Positions 33,178 to 40,222 of a stretch of 40,222 nucleotides of DNA are shown here, in pieces. The notes beneath the pieces are model-generated. The model saw only the letters and a program-made list of their open reading frames with translations, did no database searches and was not told where the DNA came from. Source of the stretch: Deltaproteobacteria bacterium (GTDB lineage: Bacteria; Desulfobacterota; Desulfovibrionia; Desulfovibrionales; Desulfovibrionaceae); NCBI GenBank assembly GCA_009929215.1, contig SAAX01000019.1:1-40222 (forward strand), written 5' to 3'. Within the stretch, counting starts at the first letter, position 1. Every line of letters starts with the position of its first letter. The translations under genes were made by a program, and so were the position numbers.

Positions 33178-34859
33178 GCTGTGGCCCCGTTGTCTGCGGG
33201 TTCTTCCACAAAGCCGCCTTCTCGCATGGTCAGCAGCCTGTCGGCCACATGGAAGTAGCGGTCGTCGTGCGAGATGGCCAGAATAGTTCCGCCCTGTTTG
33301 ATGATGTCGGGCAGCAGTTCTTCGTAAAAATAGCGGCGGAAGATGGGGTCGAAATCTGCGGCAACTTCGTCAAACAGGTAGATATGGCGCTTTTCAAGCA
33401 GGGCACAGGCAAGGGCAAGGCGTTTGCGCTGCCCGGCAGAAAGATCAAGCGTAGAGAATGTGCCGTCTTCAAGCAGGGTGACCTTGGTTTCCATGTGCAG
33501 GGTGCGCAGTACGTCGGTAAGCTGCTCTGCGGTGATGTTGAGCCCCAGAGGCCGCGAAAACAGGTGGTAGTCTGTTGGCACAATGGTGAATAGGTTGCGG
33601 TACGACTCCATGTTCACGTCACAGAGCAGGGAATCGTTCAGGAACATCTCACCCGCTTGCGGCATATACAGCCCTGCCAGCACCTTCATGAAGGTGGATT
33701 TGCCCGAGCCGTTGCCGCCGCGTATGAAAACCAGTTCACCCTTGCGCAGTTCAAAGCGCTCAACGTCAATGCCAAAAACACGCAGCCCGGCGCGGTCGTG
33801 GTAGTCAAAGCGCACATTGCGCATGGCAATGGAAGAAAAATCGGGGATAGCTGGGTCTGGCTGCTGCCAGCGGGAAACTACGTCAGATTTTTCAAAGGGT
33901 TCGGAAACGGCGTCGATCTGGGCTTCAACGCTTGCCAGTTCCTGAAGGCTCATTTCTACCTTGGCCATCATGGGCACAGAGGTGATCAGGCTGATGAGCG
34001 GGCTCAGGCTGAACATGCACAGCACAAGCAGTGACGAAGTTTCTGACGTTTCAAGCCCCAGAACCTTGGGCATGATAAAGAGAATCAGCCCCAATATCAG
34101 CAGGTTGAACATGGCAAAAAACGAAATGCCCAGCGCATGTCTGCGTTCGGTGGCATCCCTTGCCTCGGATGCAACAGAAAGATCGGGTATGATCTGCTCG
34201 CCAAAGAGCGCCCTTGTTTTTGGCTTGTGCATCTTGAGCTGCAACAGGCCGGCGTACAGGTCGCGCAGGCCAGCGCAAAAACGCTGGTCAGCCCGCATGG
34301 CAGGCCCCATGTGAGCGTGCACGCTGTTGATGAGCTGCAAAAATATCCAGAAGCCAGCCCCCAGCAACACAAAAACCCCCAGCGTGCCGGGTATGGAAAC
34401 CGTGGCCATCTTGGCAAATGAAACCAGCACCATAACGGTGTTGGCCGAGGCGGCCACCAGCATGCGGGCGGCTTCAACCACCATTTCGCGCCCGTCCAGC
34501 AGGGCAGACTGAATACGGTTTTTGTCCAGCTTTTCGTATTCAAGCAGCGAAACGCCACGCAGCTTTGCGGCAATGCGCATGCGCCATTCCATTATGCCGC
34601 GCAGGGCAACCTGGGCCGAATGCCCTGTGATGTAGCGAAAAAGAAAATAAAAAGCGGTAAGGCATACCAGAAAGGCCAAAAATGTGTGGAACTGCAAACC
34701 GTCGTCAGAGGAAAGCTGCTCCAGCCCCTGTAAAACCGAAAAAACGGCCAGCCCCTGCATGATGCCAGAGCCAAGGCACGCGGCAACTATCTTGTTGCCC
34801 TCGTCGCCCGCTTGCTCCCACAGAAGTTTCAGAAACAGAGATTTTTTCAGTTGCAGCAT
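33174..34859 (-). CDS. Cyclic-peptide-type ABC exporter (SyrD/PvdE/YojI-like)
   Basis: 561-residue half transporter with six membrane helices (about 1-310) fused to an ATPase. Nucleotide-binding motifs: Walker A GGNGSGKST near 375, signature LSAGQRKRLALA near 475, Walker B YLFDEVAADFDP and switch His in AISHDD. The unusual Walker B continuation AADFDP in place of PTSALD is typical of the peptide/siderophore exporter group containing SyrD, PvdE and YojI, where it reads DE.AADQDP. It lies in the cluster with PPTase, thioesterase and NRPS start, so export of the peptide is the natural inference. No strong ribosome binding site precedes ATG 34859. Confidence 0.88.
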   Translation of the reverse strand: MLQLKKSLFLKLLWEQAGDEGNKIVAACLGSGIMQGLAVFSVLQGLEQLSSDDGLQFHTFLAFLVCLTAFYFLFRYITGHSAQVALRGIMEWRMRIAAKLRGVSLLEYEKLDKNRIQSALLDGREMVVEAARMLVAASANTVMVLVSFAKMATVSIPGTLGVFVLLGAGFWIFLQLINSVHAHMGPAMRADQRFCAGLRDLYAGLLQLKMHKPKTRALFGEQIIPDLSVASEARDATERRHALGISFFAMFNLLILGLILFIMPKVLGLETSETSSLLVLCMFSLSPLISLITSVPMMAKVEMSLQELASVEAQIDAVSEPFEKSDVVSRWQQPDPAIPDFSSIAMRNVRFDYHDRAGLRVFGIDVERFELRKGELVFIRGGNGSGKSTFMKVLAGLYMPQAGEMFLNDSLLCDVNMESYRNLFTIVPTDYHLFSRPLGLNITAEQLTDVLRTLHMETKVTLLEDGTFSTLDLSAGQRKRLALACALLEKRHIYLFDEVAADFDPIFRRYFYEELLPDIIKQGGTILAISHDDRYFHVADRLLTMREGGFVEEPADNGATA

Positions 34860-35060
34860 GTGGTTCTGTGGTCCCGGTGTTCAGGTGCGCCGAGCCTTAA
34901 GGCAGACCTGGCGGTCTGTTTGCAGCCCGTGGCAGCGCACGGAGCTGGCAAACGCAATAGTACAAACACTGCCGCATGCGGCGGTAGCAGCCTTAAGCAA
35001 GGCAGAGTAATTTGTGGCCCCGTGGTGCTTGGTGCAGACCAGTCATGACAGCGCATGCCT

Positions 35061-35087
35061 AAAAAGGGGGCCAGCCGTCTGGCCCCC
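35061..35087 (-). terminator. Rho-independent terminator after the DUF697 gene
   Basis: GGGGGCCAG pairs with CTGGCCCCC around a 4-base loop, followed on the minus strand by TTTTT. It separates the DUF697 gene from the exporter operon, so the exporter probably has its own promoter in 34860-35060. Confidence 0.8.
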
Positions 35088-35138
35088 GAGTCTGCTTCCC
35101 GAAACCGATCAGGGGTTGCCAAATATGGACTTGCGCTT

Positions 35139-35747
35139 TTAGGCCGCGTCGGTTTTTGCCTCGGTGGCGGTTTCTTCGGCGGGGGCTTCAGCGGTTTCTT
35201 TCTTTATCTTTTTCTTCAGCTTGCCCACAAAATTTTTGCCTTCTTCAACTTTTTCCTTGAAGTAGGTTTTGGCTTCTTCGGCATCAAAATCGATCAGGCA
35301 GCCGCCTTTTCTGAAGTGGCGGTCAAAAACCCAGCCCAGGGCATAGGTGGTGGAGCCGCCCATAATGCTAATGGTGGCCGCACCGGCGGTGATGCCGATG
35401 ACAGGAATGCTCTTGAACAGCGAGGCCGCCAGGGGCACGCTGGCCGTGGTCAGCAGACCGCCGCAGAGCGAAGAAATAATGGATTTGACGCGTTCTTTTT
35501 TGAATTCAACGCCGTGGGCCTTGGCAAGGGCATGGATCATCTCAATCTGAAGTGCGGTGAGACCCAGAAAATCAACCAGCGGCACAGGTATGAAGCCAAT
35601 GCCAATGGCACCGTACACGCGTTTGCGAATGATGGCATCTGCAATTTCTTCAGTGGGGCAGGGGCGTTCGCAGGTTTCGGTTTCGGCCTGAACAGCAGTC
35701 TGATCTTCTACACCGTCAACCTTGTTTTCCAACGTATCTTTCATCAT
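35139..35747 (-). CDS. DUF697-family membrane protein
   Basis: 202 residues. The central region (about 45-150) matches the DUF697 pattern seen with YcjF and GTPase-linked proteins: AIGIGFIPVPLVDFLGLTAL, then IEMIHALAKAHGVEF, then two hydrophobic stretches around 92-137 with GSTTYALGWVFDRHF. The C-terminal tail is Lys/Glu/Ala-rich. The start is ATG 35747 (or 35744), with GAGG six bases upstream; a TTG at 35753 is less likely. No GTPase partner is adjacent. The function is not established. It is bounded by a terminator, so it is a separate unit or the end of the SBP-1 transcript. Confidence 0.75.
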   Translation of the reverse strand: MMKDTLENKVDGVEDQTAVQAETETCERPCPTEEIADAIIRKRVYGAIGIGFIPVPLVDFLGLTALQIEMIHALAKAHGVEFKKERVKSIISSLCGGLLTTASVPLAASLFKSIPVIGITAGAATISIMGGSTTYALGWVFDRHFRKGGCLIDFDAEEAKTYFKEKVEEGKNFVGKLKKKIKKETAEAPAEETATEAKTDAA

Positions 35748-35788
35748 GTGCAACCTCGATAAAATCGGTTTCAGGGTTACGGGAAAAT

Positions 35789-37075
35789 TTACTGGGAAGC
35801 GCGCGTTTTATCAACGCCCGCCAGAGTGGCGTCAAAAAGTTCGTCTGCCGAGATAAGCAAAACCAGCGGCAAATCCATGCCCATTTTTTGCGCTGTTACC
35901 AGATTCAGCGCAATTTTGGGGGTGTAGGCCGCTTCCTCTAGCAGGGTGTTGGGGGGCAGTAGCCCAAGCTTTGCGGCCATGTGGTCTGCATAAAATTTGC
36001 CCAGCGGCACATAATCAAGCGTAGACAGGCCCATCAGCGCCCCCTTGCTCACATGCACACTGCCGTCACGCGCAAAGGTCTTTATTTTTGCTGCATTCAG
36101 CACGTCAAATATCTGTTGCGGGTTGGCTTGTGTCCAGTCAAAGCAGTTGAGGGCAGAGATGTAAAAGGCGTCTACGCCCTCCTGCATCAGCCTGTTCACG
36201 CCCTTTGTGCAGGATTCCAGGCTCTCGGCCTTGTCCAGAAAGGGGTATTCCACAAGGTTAAAACCGCGTTCGCGGGCAACCTCTCGGGCTTCGCGCACGT
36301 TGGAGTACGAGAGCCCCTCTGGGCTGTCGTGGTACATGATGCCAAGACGGCGGAAGGGCAATGCCTCGTGAAAAAGGGCAAATACCTTGAACCATTTGTT
36401 CTTGGTATAGCGAATGGTCAGGTTGTCTGCCCCCTTGCCGGTAACCGGGTCAACAATGCCCGCACCTGCGGGGTCGGCCACGTCAACACTCATGATGGGG
36501 GTTTTGCCGTTGTTTTCGAGCAGCAGGGCCTTGGTGGCCTCTGTGCCCATGCTGATGATCACATCAATGGCCGGGTTGGACATCAGCTTGCGGGCTTCGG
36601 CACGGTAGACGCTGTCGGGGGCATCCCAACCGGGGCTGACATGAAATTCATCTGGAAAAACAAAGTATTTTGCAACGCCGCGCTGTCGCAGAGCCTTGAT
36701 GATTTCTTTTTGCAGCAGGCTGAATTCCCAGTAGGGGCCAGCCTCAAAATAGGCCGCAACCTTGGGTTGGGCAGGCGGGTGCGCGGGGGGGCCCTGAAGC
36801 TGGCTCTGAGGCCTGCTTTGGGCCGGGCTGTTGAGCGGCATTACAAGGGGCGCTGCGGGCTGGGACGCGGGAGCGGCCAGCGAAACAGCGCACAGCGGGC
36901 CAGTGAGCAGTGTCATGACGCAAAGAGCCATGACGCAAAGAGGCATGGCGCACAGCGCTACGGTGAACAGAGCCACAGCGCAGTGAATTGAAGCGCACAG
37001 TGTTGCCGCGCACCCCCTCATGTGGCTGCGCGCCGCAGTAAATGTGGCGAGGAACGATCTGGGGCGGCTGCTCAT
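35789..37075 (-). CDS. ABC-type substrate-binding protein (PF04392-like), copy 1
   Basis: 428 residues. The paralogue of the protein at 30125 shares VAAYFEAGPYWEF, ISMGTEATKALLLEN, KTPIMSVDVADPAGAGIV, RLGIMYHDSPEG, FYISALNCFD and TFARDGSVHVSKGALMGLS in the same order. The N-terminus is unusual: the hydrophobic export region (about 23-66) is built of repeated short units (ALCAMPLCVMALCVMT) and is followed by a Pro/Gln-rich linker. The start at 37075 may be upstream of the true one. No ABC permease or ATPase is near. It may present ligand to the sensor-MFS protein or be a free sensor. Confidence 0.83.
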   Translation of the reverse strand: MSSRPRSFLATFTAARSHMRGCAATLCASIHCAVALFTVALCAMPLCVMALCVMTLLTGPLCAVSLAAPASQPAAPLVMPLNSPAQSRPQSQLQGPPAHPPAQPKVAAYFEAGPYWEFSLLQKEIIKALRQRGVAKYFVFPDEFHVSPGWDAPDSVYRAEARKLMSNPAIDVIISMGTEATKALLLENNGKTPIMSVDVADPAGAGIVDPVTGKGADNLTIRYTKNKWFKVFALFHEALPFRRLGIMYHDSPEGLSYSNVREAREVARERGFNLVEYPFLDKAESLESCTKGVNRLMQEGVDAFYISALNCFDWTQANPQQIFDVLNAAKIKTFARDGSVHVSKGALMGLSTLDYVPLGKFYADHMAAKLGLLPPNTLLEEAAYTPKIALNLVTAQKMGMDLPLVLLISADELFDATLAGVDKTRASQ

Positions 37076-37316
37076 GGAACAATATACCTTTGATGCGTTC
37101 TCGAAGACGCAGTGTATCCACCGTGGGGCGGTTCAGTCGAAGCCGGGTTCTGGCCCCGGTTGCGGGCTGTGCAGGTGCACTAATGGCGCGGGCATTAAGC
37201 CTTGTGCGCATATTTGAATATATCAGAGGAAAAGCGGTATCGTCCACATGAATTTGCAGGCCGCCCCGGCGTATCTGCATGATTTTCGCCACCCTGCGGC
37301 CTGTGTCGTGGGCAGG
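37076..37316. other. Gap between PPTase and SBP copy 1
   Basis: About 240 bases without a supported gene. It probably holds the SBP-1 promoter, which was not resolved. Confidence 0.3.
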
Positions 37317-38057
37317 TCACATGACATGCACAAGAACCTCAAGTTGTGGGGCACAGGCCGCAACACTGCACTGGTAGGCGGCAGCAGCGGCAATGTCGTG
37401 GCTCGTCCACTGGTCTGGTGTGGCGGCGGTGCACTGTGCGGCGCAGTTGCCGGGCGCAGGTGCGGCAAGTATCCAGTTATCCTGCTGCTGTTTGCAACTT
37501 ACGCAAAAACTGTTCAGGGGCGTGTTCAGGCCTGTTCCACAGGCTTTGAGCACGGCTTCCTTGCGGGTCCAACAGCGAAAAAAAGCCTTTTCTAGTTCAC
37601 TATCGGGTAAGGCCAGCAGGGATTGGCGTTCCTGTGGGTGCAGCTGGCTGGTCAGCTGGGCGGCATCGGGCAGGGGGCGCAGCTGTTCTAGGTCAATGCC
37701 AACCGTGGTGGTGCGGCACAAGGCTACCCACACCATGTCGGCACAGTGGCTGATGGAAAAATCCATGCTTGTTTGCGGGCAAAACGGCTTGCCGTACGGG
37801 CTGCGGGCAAAGGGGGCGGTGCTGGTGTGGCCGGTTGCAGCGCACAGCATGCGCCGTGCAAGGGCCCTGCCTGCCAGATGACGCGCGGCGTCTTCCATAT
37901 GGACAAAGCGGCTGGCCTCGTGCCGTTCACTCCCGGTGGTAAAGGGCTCACACTGGCTGGCCCAGGCGGCCATGTCTTCCAGGTGCAGCCCCACGCACAA
38001 AACCGTGTCCGCTTCAGCCACTGGCGCTGACCATTGGCAAAACTGCCGTGCCCGCAT
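37317..38057 (-). CDS. Sfp-type 4'-phosphopantetheinyl transferase
   Basis: Attaches phosphopantetheine from CoA to carrier-protein Ser residues, which NRPS assembly lines require. The 246-residue product has the Sfp-class motifs in order: RSPYGKPF near 88, FSISHCADMV near 103 and VGIDLE near 120 (magnesium ligands). FFRCWTRKEAVLKACGTGL follows near 160-178. The start is ATG 38057, one base after the thioesterase stop, so the two are coupled; the frame opening at 38159 overlaps the thioesterase. Its linkage to a thioesterase and an NRPS start points to secondary metabolism rather than fatty-acid AcpS work. Confidence 0.9.
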   Translation of the reverse strand: MRARQFCQWSAPVAEADTVLCVGLHLEDMAAWASQCEPFTTGSERHEASRFVHMEDAARHLAGRALARRMLCAATGHTSTAPFARSPYGKPFCPQTSMDFSISHCADMVWVALCRTTTVGIDLEQLRPLPDAAQLTSQLHPQERQSLLALPDSELEKAFFRCWTRKEAVLKACGTGLNTPLNSFCVSCKQQQDNWILAAPAPGNCAAQCTAATPDQWTSHDIAAAAAYQCSVAACAPQLEVLVHVM

Positions 38058-38058
38058 G

Positions 38059-38778
38059 CTATCCCGCCGGGTAAAGAGTGCGTGTGATGTGTTCGGCCAG
38101 CTGATGCCAGTGGTGCTGCAAGTAAAAATGGCCACCGTTAAAACTGCGCACTGTGCCATTTATGCTTGAGAACTGCTGCCAGAGCCTGGCTTCTTTTTCT
38201 GTAACTGTGTCGTCCTTGCCAATGCAGGCATGGATGGGAACAGGCAAGGGCTCGCAGGGGGCAGGCTGCCAGTTTTCCAGGGCAGAAAAATCTGCCAGCA
38301 GCATGGGCTCCATGTATCTTTTGAATTCGGCAGAAAGCGCCACGCCCGGCGGCGTGCCGCCCATGCGCATGACATACTCCCACAGCTCGCCCGGTTGCAG
38401 CTCTGAAATTGGGCGGTCCATGCCCGTGCGTACCTTGTCTGGCGTGGCTGCGGCAGAAATAAACAGCGCTTTGGGCTGGGGCAGTGCCGCTGCCCGCGCC
38501 AACCGTGCGCATTCAAAGGCCAGCAGGCCGCCCATGCTGTGTCCAAAAATGGCGTAAGGGGCGGCTTGGGCCGTGGGGCGCATCTGCTCAAGCAGGTCGC
38601 GGCTCAGTGATTCCATGCTGTCGAGCAGCGGTTCGCGGCAGCGGCGGCCCTTGCCGGGCAGATCGAGCGGCACAACCTTGATGGAATCTGGGAAAAACTC
38701 GCCAAACAGCGCGTAGTATGCGCCGTTTCCCCCTGCGTGGGGTATGCAGAAAAGAGTTGTTTTTTCTGAGTGTTGCAT
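38059..38778 (-). CDS. Type II thioesterase (NRPS editing enzyme)
   Basis: Removes mis-primed or stalled acyl groups from carrier proteins. The 239-residue alpha/beta hydrolase has PHAGGNGAYY near residue 13, the nucleophile Ser81 in FGHSMGG and LDLPGKGRR near 39-46. The catalytic His is in GGHFYL near 215, and Asp lies in the segment IGKDDTV. This is the GrsT/SrfA-TE pattern. It starts 7 bases after the aminomutase stop and is coupled to the PPTase. The combination is diagnostic of a peptide or polyketide assembly line. Confidence 0.92.
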   Translation of the reverse strand: MQHSEKTTLFCIPHAGGNGAYYALFGEFFPDSIKVVPLDLPGKGRRCREPLLDSMESLSRDLLEQMRPTAQAAPYAIFGHSMGGLLAFECARLARAAALPQPKALFISAAATPDKVRTGMDRPISELQPGELWEYVMRMGGTPPGVALSAEFKRYMEPMLLADFSALENWQPAPCEPLPVPIHACIGKDDTVTEKEARLWQQFSSINGTVRSFNGGHFYLQHHWHQLAEHITRTLYPAG

Positions 38779-38785
38779 GCGTGTT

Positions 38786-39925
38786 CTACTTCAGGTCAAC
38801 CCATCCGGCATCGTCATCAAGCTTTTGGATGATGATACGCGAGGCTTGTTCTTCGTGCCCTATGCGGGCGTGCATCTGTTTGAGCACAATGTTGCCGTCA
38901 CTGATGCCGCAGATTTCAAGTTTGCCAATGTCGTGCCCGATTATGTACTTGAAGCGCTTGCCATAGCCGCTGAGTTGGGCCTTGGCTTCGTCTACTATGG
39001 CAATGCCCTGCTTGAGCGGCATCTGAAAATGGTGCCGCACCCGCGAGACAGGCATGCACTGGTACAGATAATAAGGATTAACGCCGATGGCCAGCAGACG
39101 GTTCATGAGTTCTGCAATGTCTTTGGCAGTATCGTTTACGCCGCGCAGCAGCACGGCCTGATTGTTGATGGTGGCCCCGCACTGGCGCAGCCGTTTGATA
39201 GCCTCGGCGGATGTGGGCGTAATTTCGCGGGCATGGTTGTAGTGCGTGGCAATATACAGGGCCTTGCGTTCTGCAAAGGCGCGCAGCGTATCAATTAGGG
39301 CATCGTCAAACAGGCGCAGCGGGTAAGTTACCGGAATGCGCGTGCCGATGCGTACAAAATCCACATGGTCGATTTCGGCCAGCCCTGCCAGCATTTTTTG
39401 CAGCACCGGGGTAGCCAGTGTTAGCGGGTCGCCACCAGAAAGGATGACGTTGTTGATCTTGGGGTGGTCGGCAATATATTGCAGGGCCCCGGCAAAATTG
39501 CGCAAGGTCTGCTTGCTCGAATGCCCCACAATGCGGCGGCGAAAACAGTGGCGGCAGTGCATGGCGCAGCACTCTGTGGTTACCAGCAGGGCGGTGCAGG
39601 CATACTTGTGCAGCATGCCGTTGCCCTTGTCGTGTTTGTCGTCACCGTATGGGTCGGCGGTGGTTTCGCCCATGGAGCCAGCCACCACCAGCTCTTCGGC
39701 ATCAGGAAAGCACATGCGCCGAATGGGGTCGGCAGGGTCATTTTTATCAATAAGGCTCAGATAATAGCGGGGAATGTTGATTGGATGCACCGTTGCCACT
39801 TCGCGCAGTGTCGCCTCTTCATCTGCACTGAAGGATGCGTATTCCTTCAGCTGGTCGATGCTGACAACATTGTTGGCAAGTTCTTTTTTCCAATCAAGGC
39901 ATTTCCAGCAAAGTTCTGCATGCAT
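38786..39925 (-). CDS. Lysine 2,3-aminomutase-like radical SAM enzyme
   Basis: 379 residues. The radical SAM cluster is CAMHCRHC with Cys120, Cys124 and Cys127, close to Cys125/129/132 of clostridial lysine 2,3-aminomutase. Also typical are HKYACTALLVTTECC before it, VILSGGDPL near 157, and YLYQCMPVSRVRHHFQMPLKQG near 300, where family members bind PLP and zinc. The start is ATG 39925 with GAGG eight bases upstream, giving family-like spacing to the Cys motif. A frame opening with TTG at 40069 adds 48 unrelated residues. It probably makes beta-lysine or a related beta-amino acid for the adjacent NRPS. EpmB (EF-P modification) or lysine catabolism are alternatives. Confidence 0.85.
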   Translation of the reverse strand: MHAELCWKCLDWKKELANNVVSIDQLKEYASFSADEEATLREVATVHPINIPRYYLSLIDKNDPADPIRRMCFPDAEELVVAGSMGETTADPYGDDKHDKGNGMLHKYACTALLVTTECCAMHCRHCFRRRIVGHSSKQTLRNFAGALQYIADHPKINNVILSGGDPLTLATPVLQKMLAGLAEIDHVDFVRIGTRIPVTYPLRLFDDALIDTLRAFAERKALYIATHYNHAREITPTSAEAIKRLRQCGATINNQAVLLRGVNDTAKDIAELMNRLLAIGVNPYYLYQCMPVSRVRHHFQMPLKQGIAIVDEAKAQLSGYGKRFKYIIGHDIGKLEICGISDGNIVLKQMHARIGHEEQASRIIIQKLDDDAGWVDLK

Positions 39926-40158
39926 TATTGCGGCCTCAGTTTGCGATTGGATTTCGGCTGTTCTATAATCTGGCGTATCTGATATGCCGGATATACTGGC
40001 CGACGAAGTGTCGGTTTCCACTGCACCCGGGGGAGTTGCGGTATGCAATTTACGGCAAAAACTGCTCAAAGTATATGTAAAACTTGCTTATATCCAGACT
40101 GTAAGATATTTGTAAAGGATAGGGCGATGATCGAATAAATGCCGCAGCGGGGGACGGA
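39926..40158. promoter_or_regulatory. Divergent promoter region, aminomutase / NRPS
   Basis: The 233-base region between divergent start codons is A+T-rich around 40066-40140. Candidate hexamers such as TTGCTT near 40085 (plus) and, on the minus strand, TTTACA with TATAAG about 18 bases later are weak guesses. No Fur, RpoN or palindromic operator was recognised. Confidence 0.35.
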
Positions 40159-40222
40159 ATGGCAAAGTTTGTGCCTTTAACCGGGTGTCAAAAAGAACTG
40201 TGGCTTTCTGCTAAAGCAGCAT
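40159..40222 (+). CDS. Start of a putative NRPS (condensation domain), truncated by window
   Basis: Only the first 21 codons are present. The ATG at 40159 follows a GGGGGACGGA purine tract. The residues MAKFVPLTGCQKELWLSAKA match the opening of condensation domains, where a PLTxxQxxLW motif marks the start of motif C1. Divergence from an operon of aminomutase, type II thioesterase and phosphopantetheinyl transferase supports an NRPS. Nothing can be said of its modules or product. A stand-alone condensation-like protein remains possible. Confidence 0.6.
   Translation, partial: MAKFVPLTGCQKELWLSAKAA

Noticed and set aside
1..40222. CRISPR arrays, complete insertion sequences or prophage genes
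   Set aside because: No regularly spaced repeats, transposase, integrase or phage structural genes were seen.

Overview
The window looks like chromosome of a GC-rich sulfate-reducing deltaproteobacterium of the Desulfovibrio group. The basis is protein flavour and gene content: a tig-clpP-clpX-lon block, flagellar genes with RpoN-type promoters, CobU, and selenium metabolism. This is inference from sequence reading; no search was run.

Layout. 1-950: a tRNA-Leu(CAG) and a long non-coding stretch. 950-4640: flgF-flgG-flgA-flgH (rod, P-ring chaperone, L-ring) behind a sigma-54 promoter, closed by a hairpin where flgI would be expected. 4640-5550: intergenic, with two terminators and a tRNA-like remnant. 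5555-9702: a sugar-acid cluster (HpcH-type aldolase, SDR epimerase, KdsB-like CMP-sugar synthetase, left-handed beta-helix acyltransferase, HAD phosphatase), interrupted by a ~135-bp palindrome. 9790-11372: a lipoprotein and a YbjQ-like protein with its own sigma-54 promoter. 11474-11669: a MITE-like repeat. 11667-14195 (minus): fliJ, motE-like and truA from another sigma-54 promoter. 14328-15131 (minus): thiD. 15375-18045 (plus): an anchored protein of unknown function, cobU, and an exported protein. 18156-24292 (minus): tRNA-Leu(UAG), tig, clpP, clpX, lon. 24548-25606 (minus): selD with an in-frame UGA and a SECIS-like hairpin. 25765-26466: a VanX/DdpX-type dipeptidase.

From 26.5 kb to the right edge there is an accessory region that looks like one flank of a nonribosomal peptide cluster. 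It holds a formyltransferase-like protein (plus), then on the minus strand a sensor-MFS fusion, two paralogous ABC-type substrate-binding proteins, a 55-residue membrane protein, an SPFH protein, a Cys-rich exported protein, a SyrD/PvdE-type peptide exporter, a DUF697 protein, a Sfp-type phosphopantetheinyl transferase, a type II thioesterase and a lysine 2,3-aminomutase-like radical SAM enzyme. The last 64 bases begin a plus-strand CDS whose first residues read like an NRPS condensation domain. Read together, these suggest assembly (NRPS, PPTase, TE), precursor supply (possibly beta-lysine), tailoring (formyl transfer) and export of a peptide. The product cannot be predicted because the synthetase lies outside the window.
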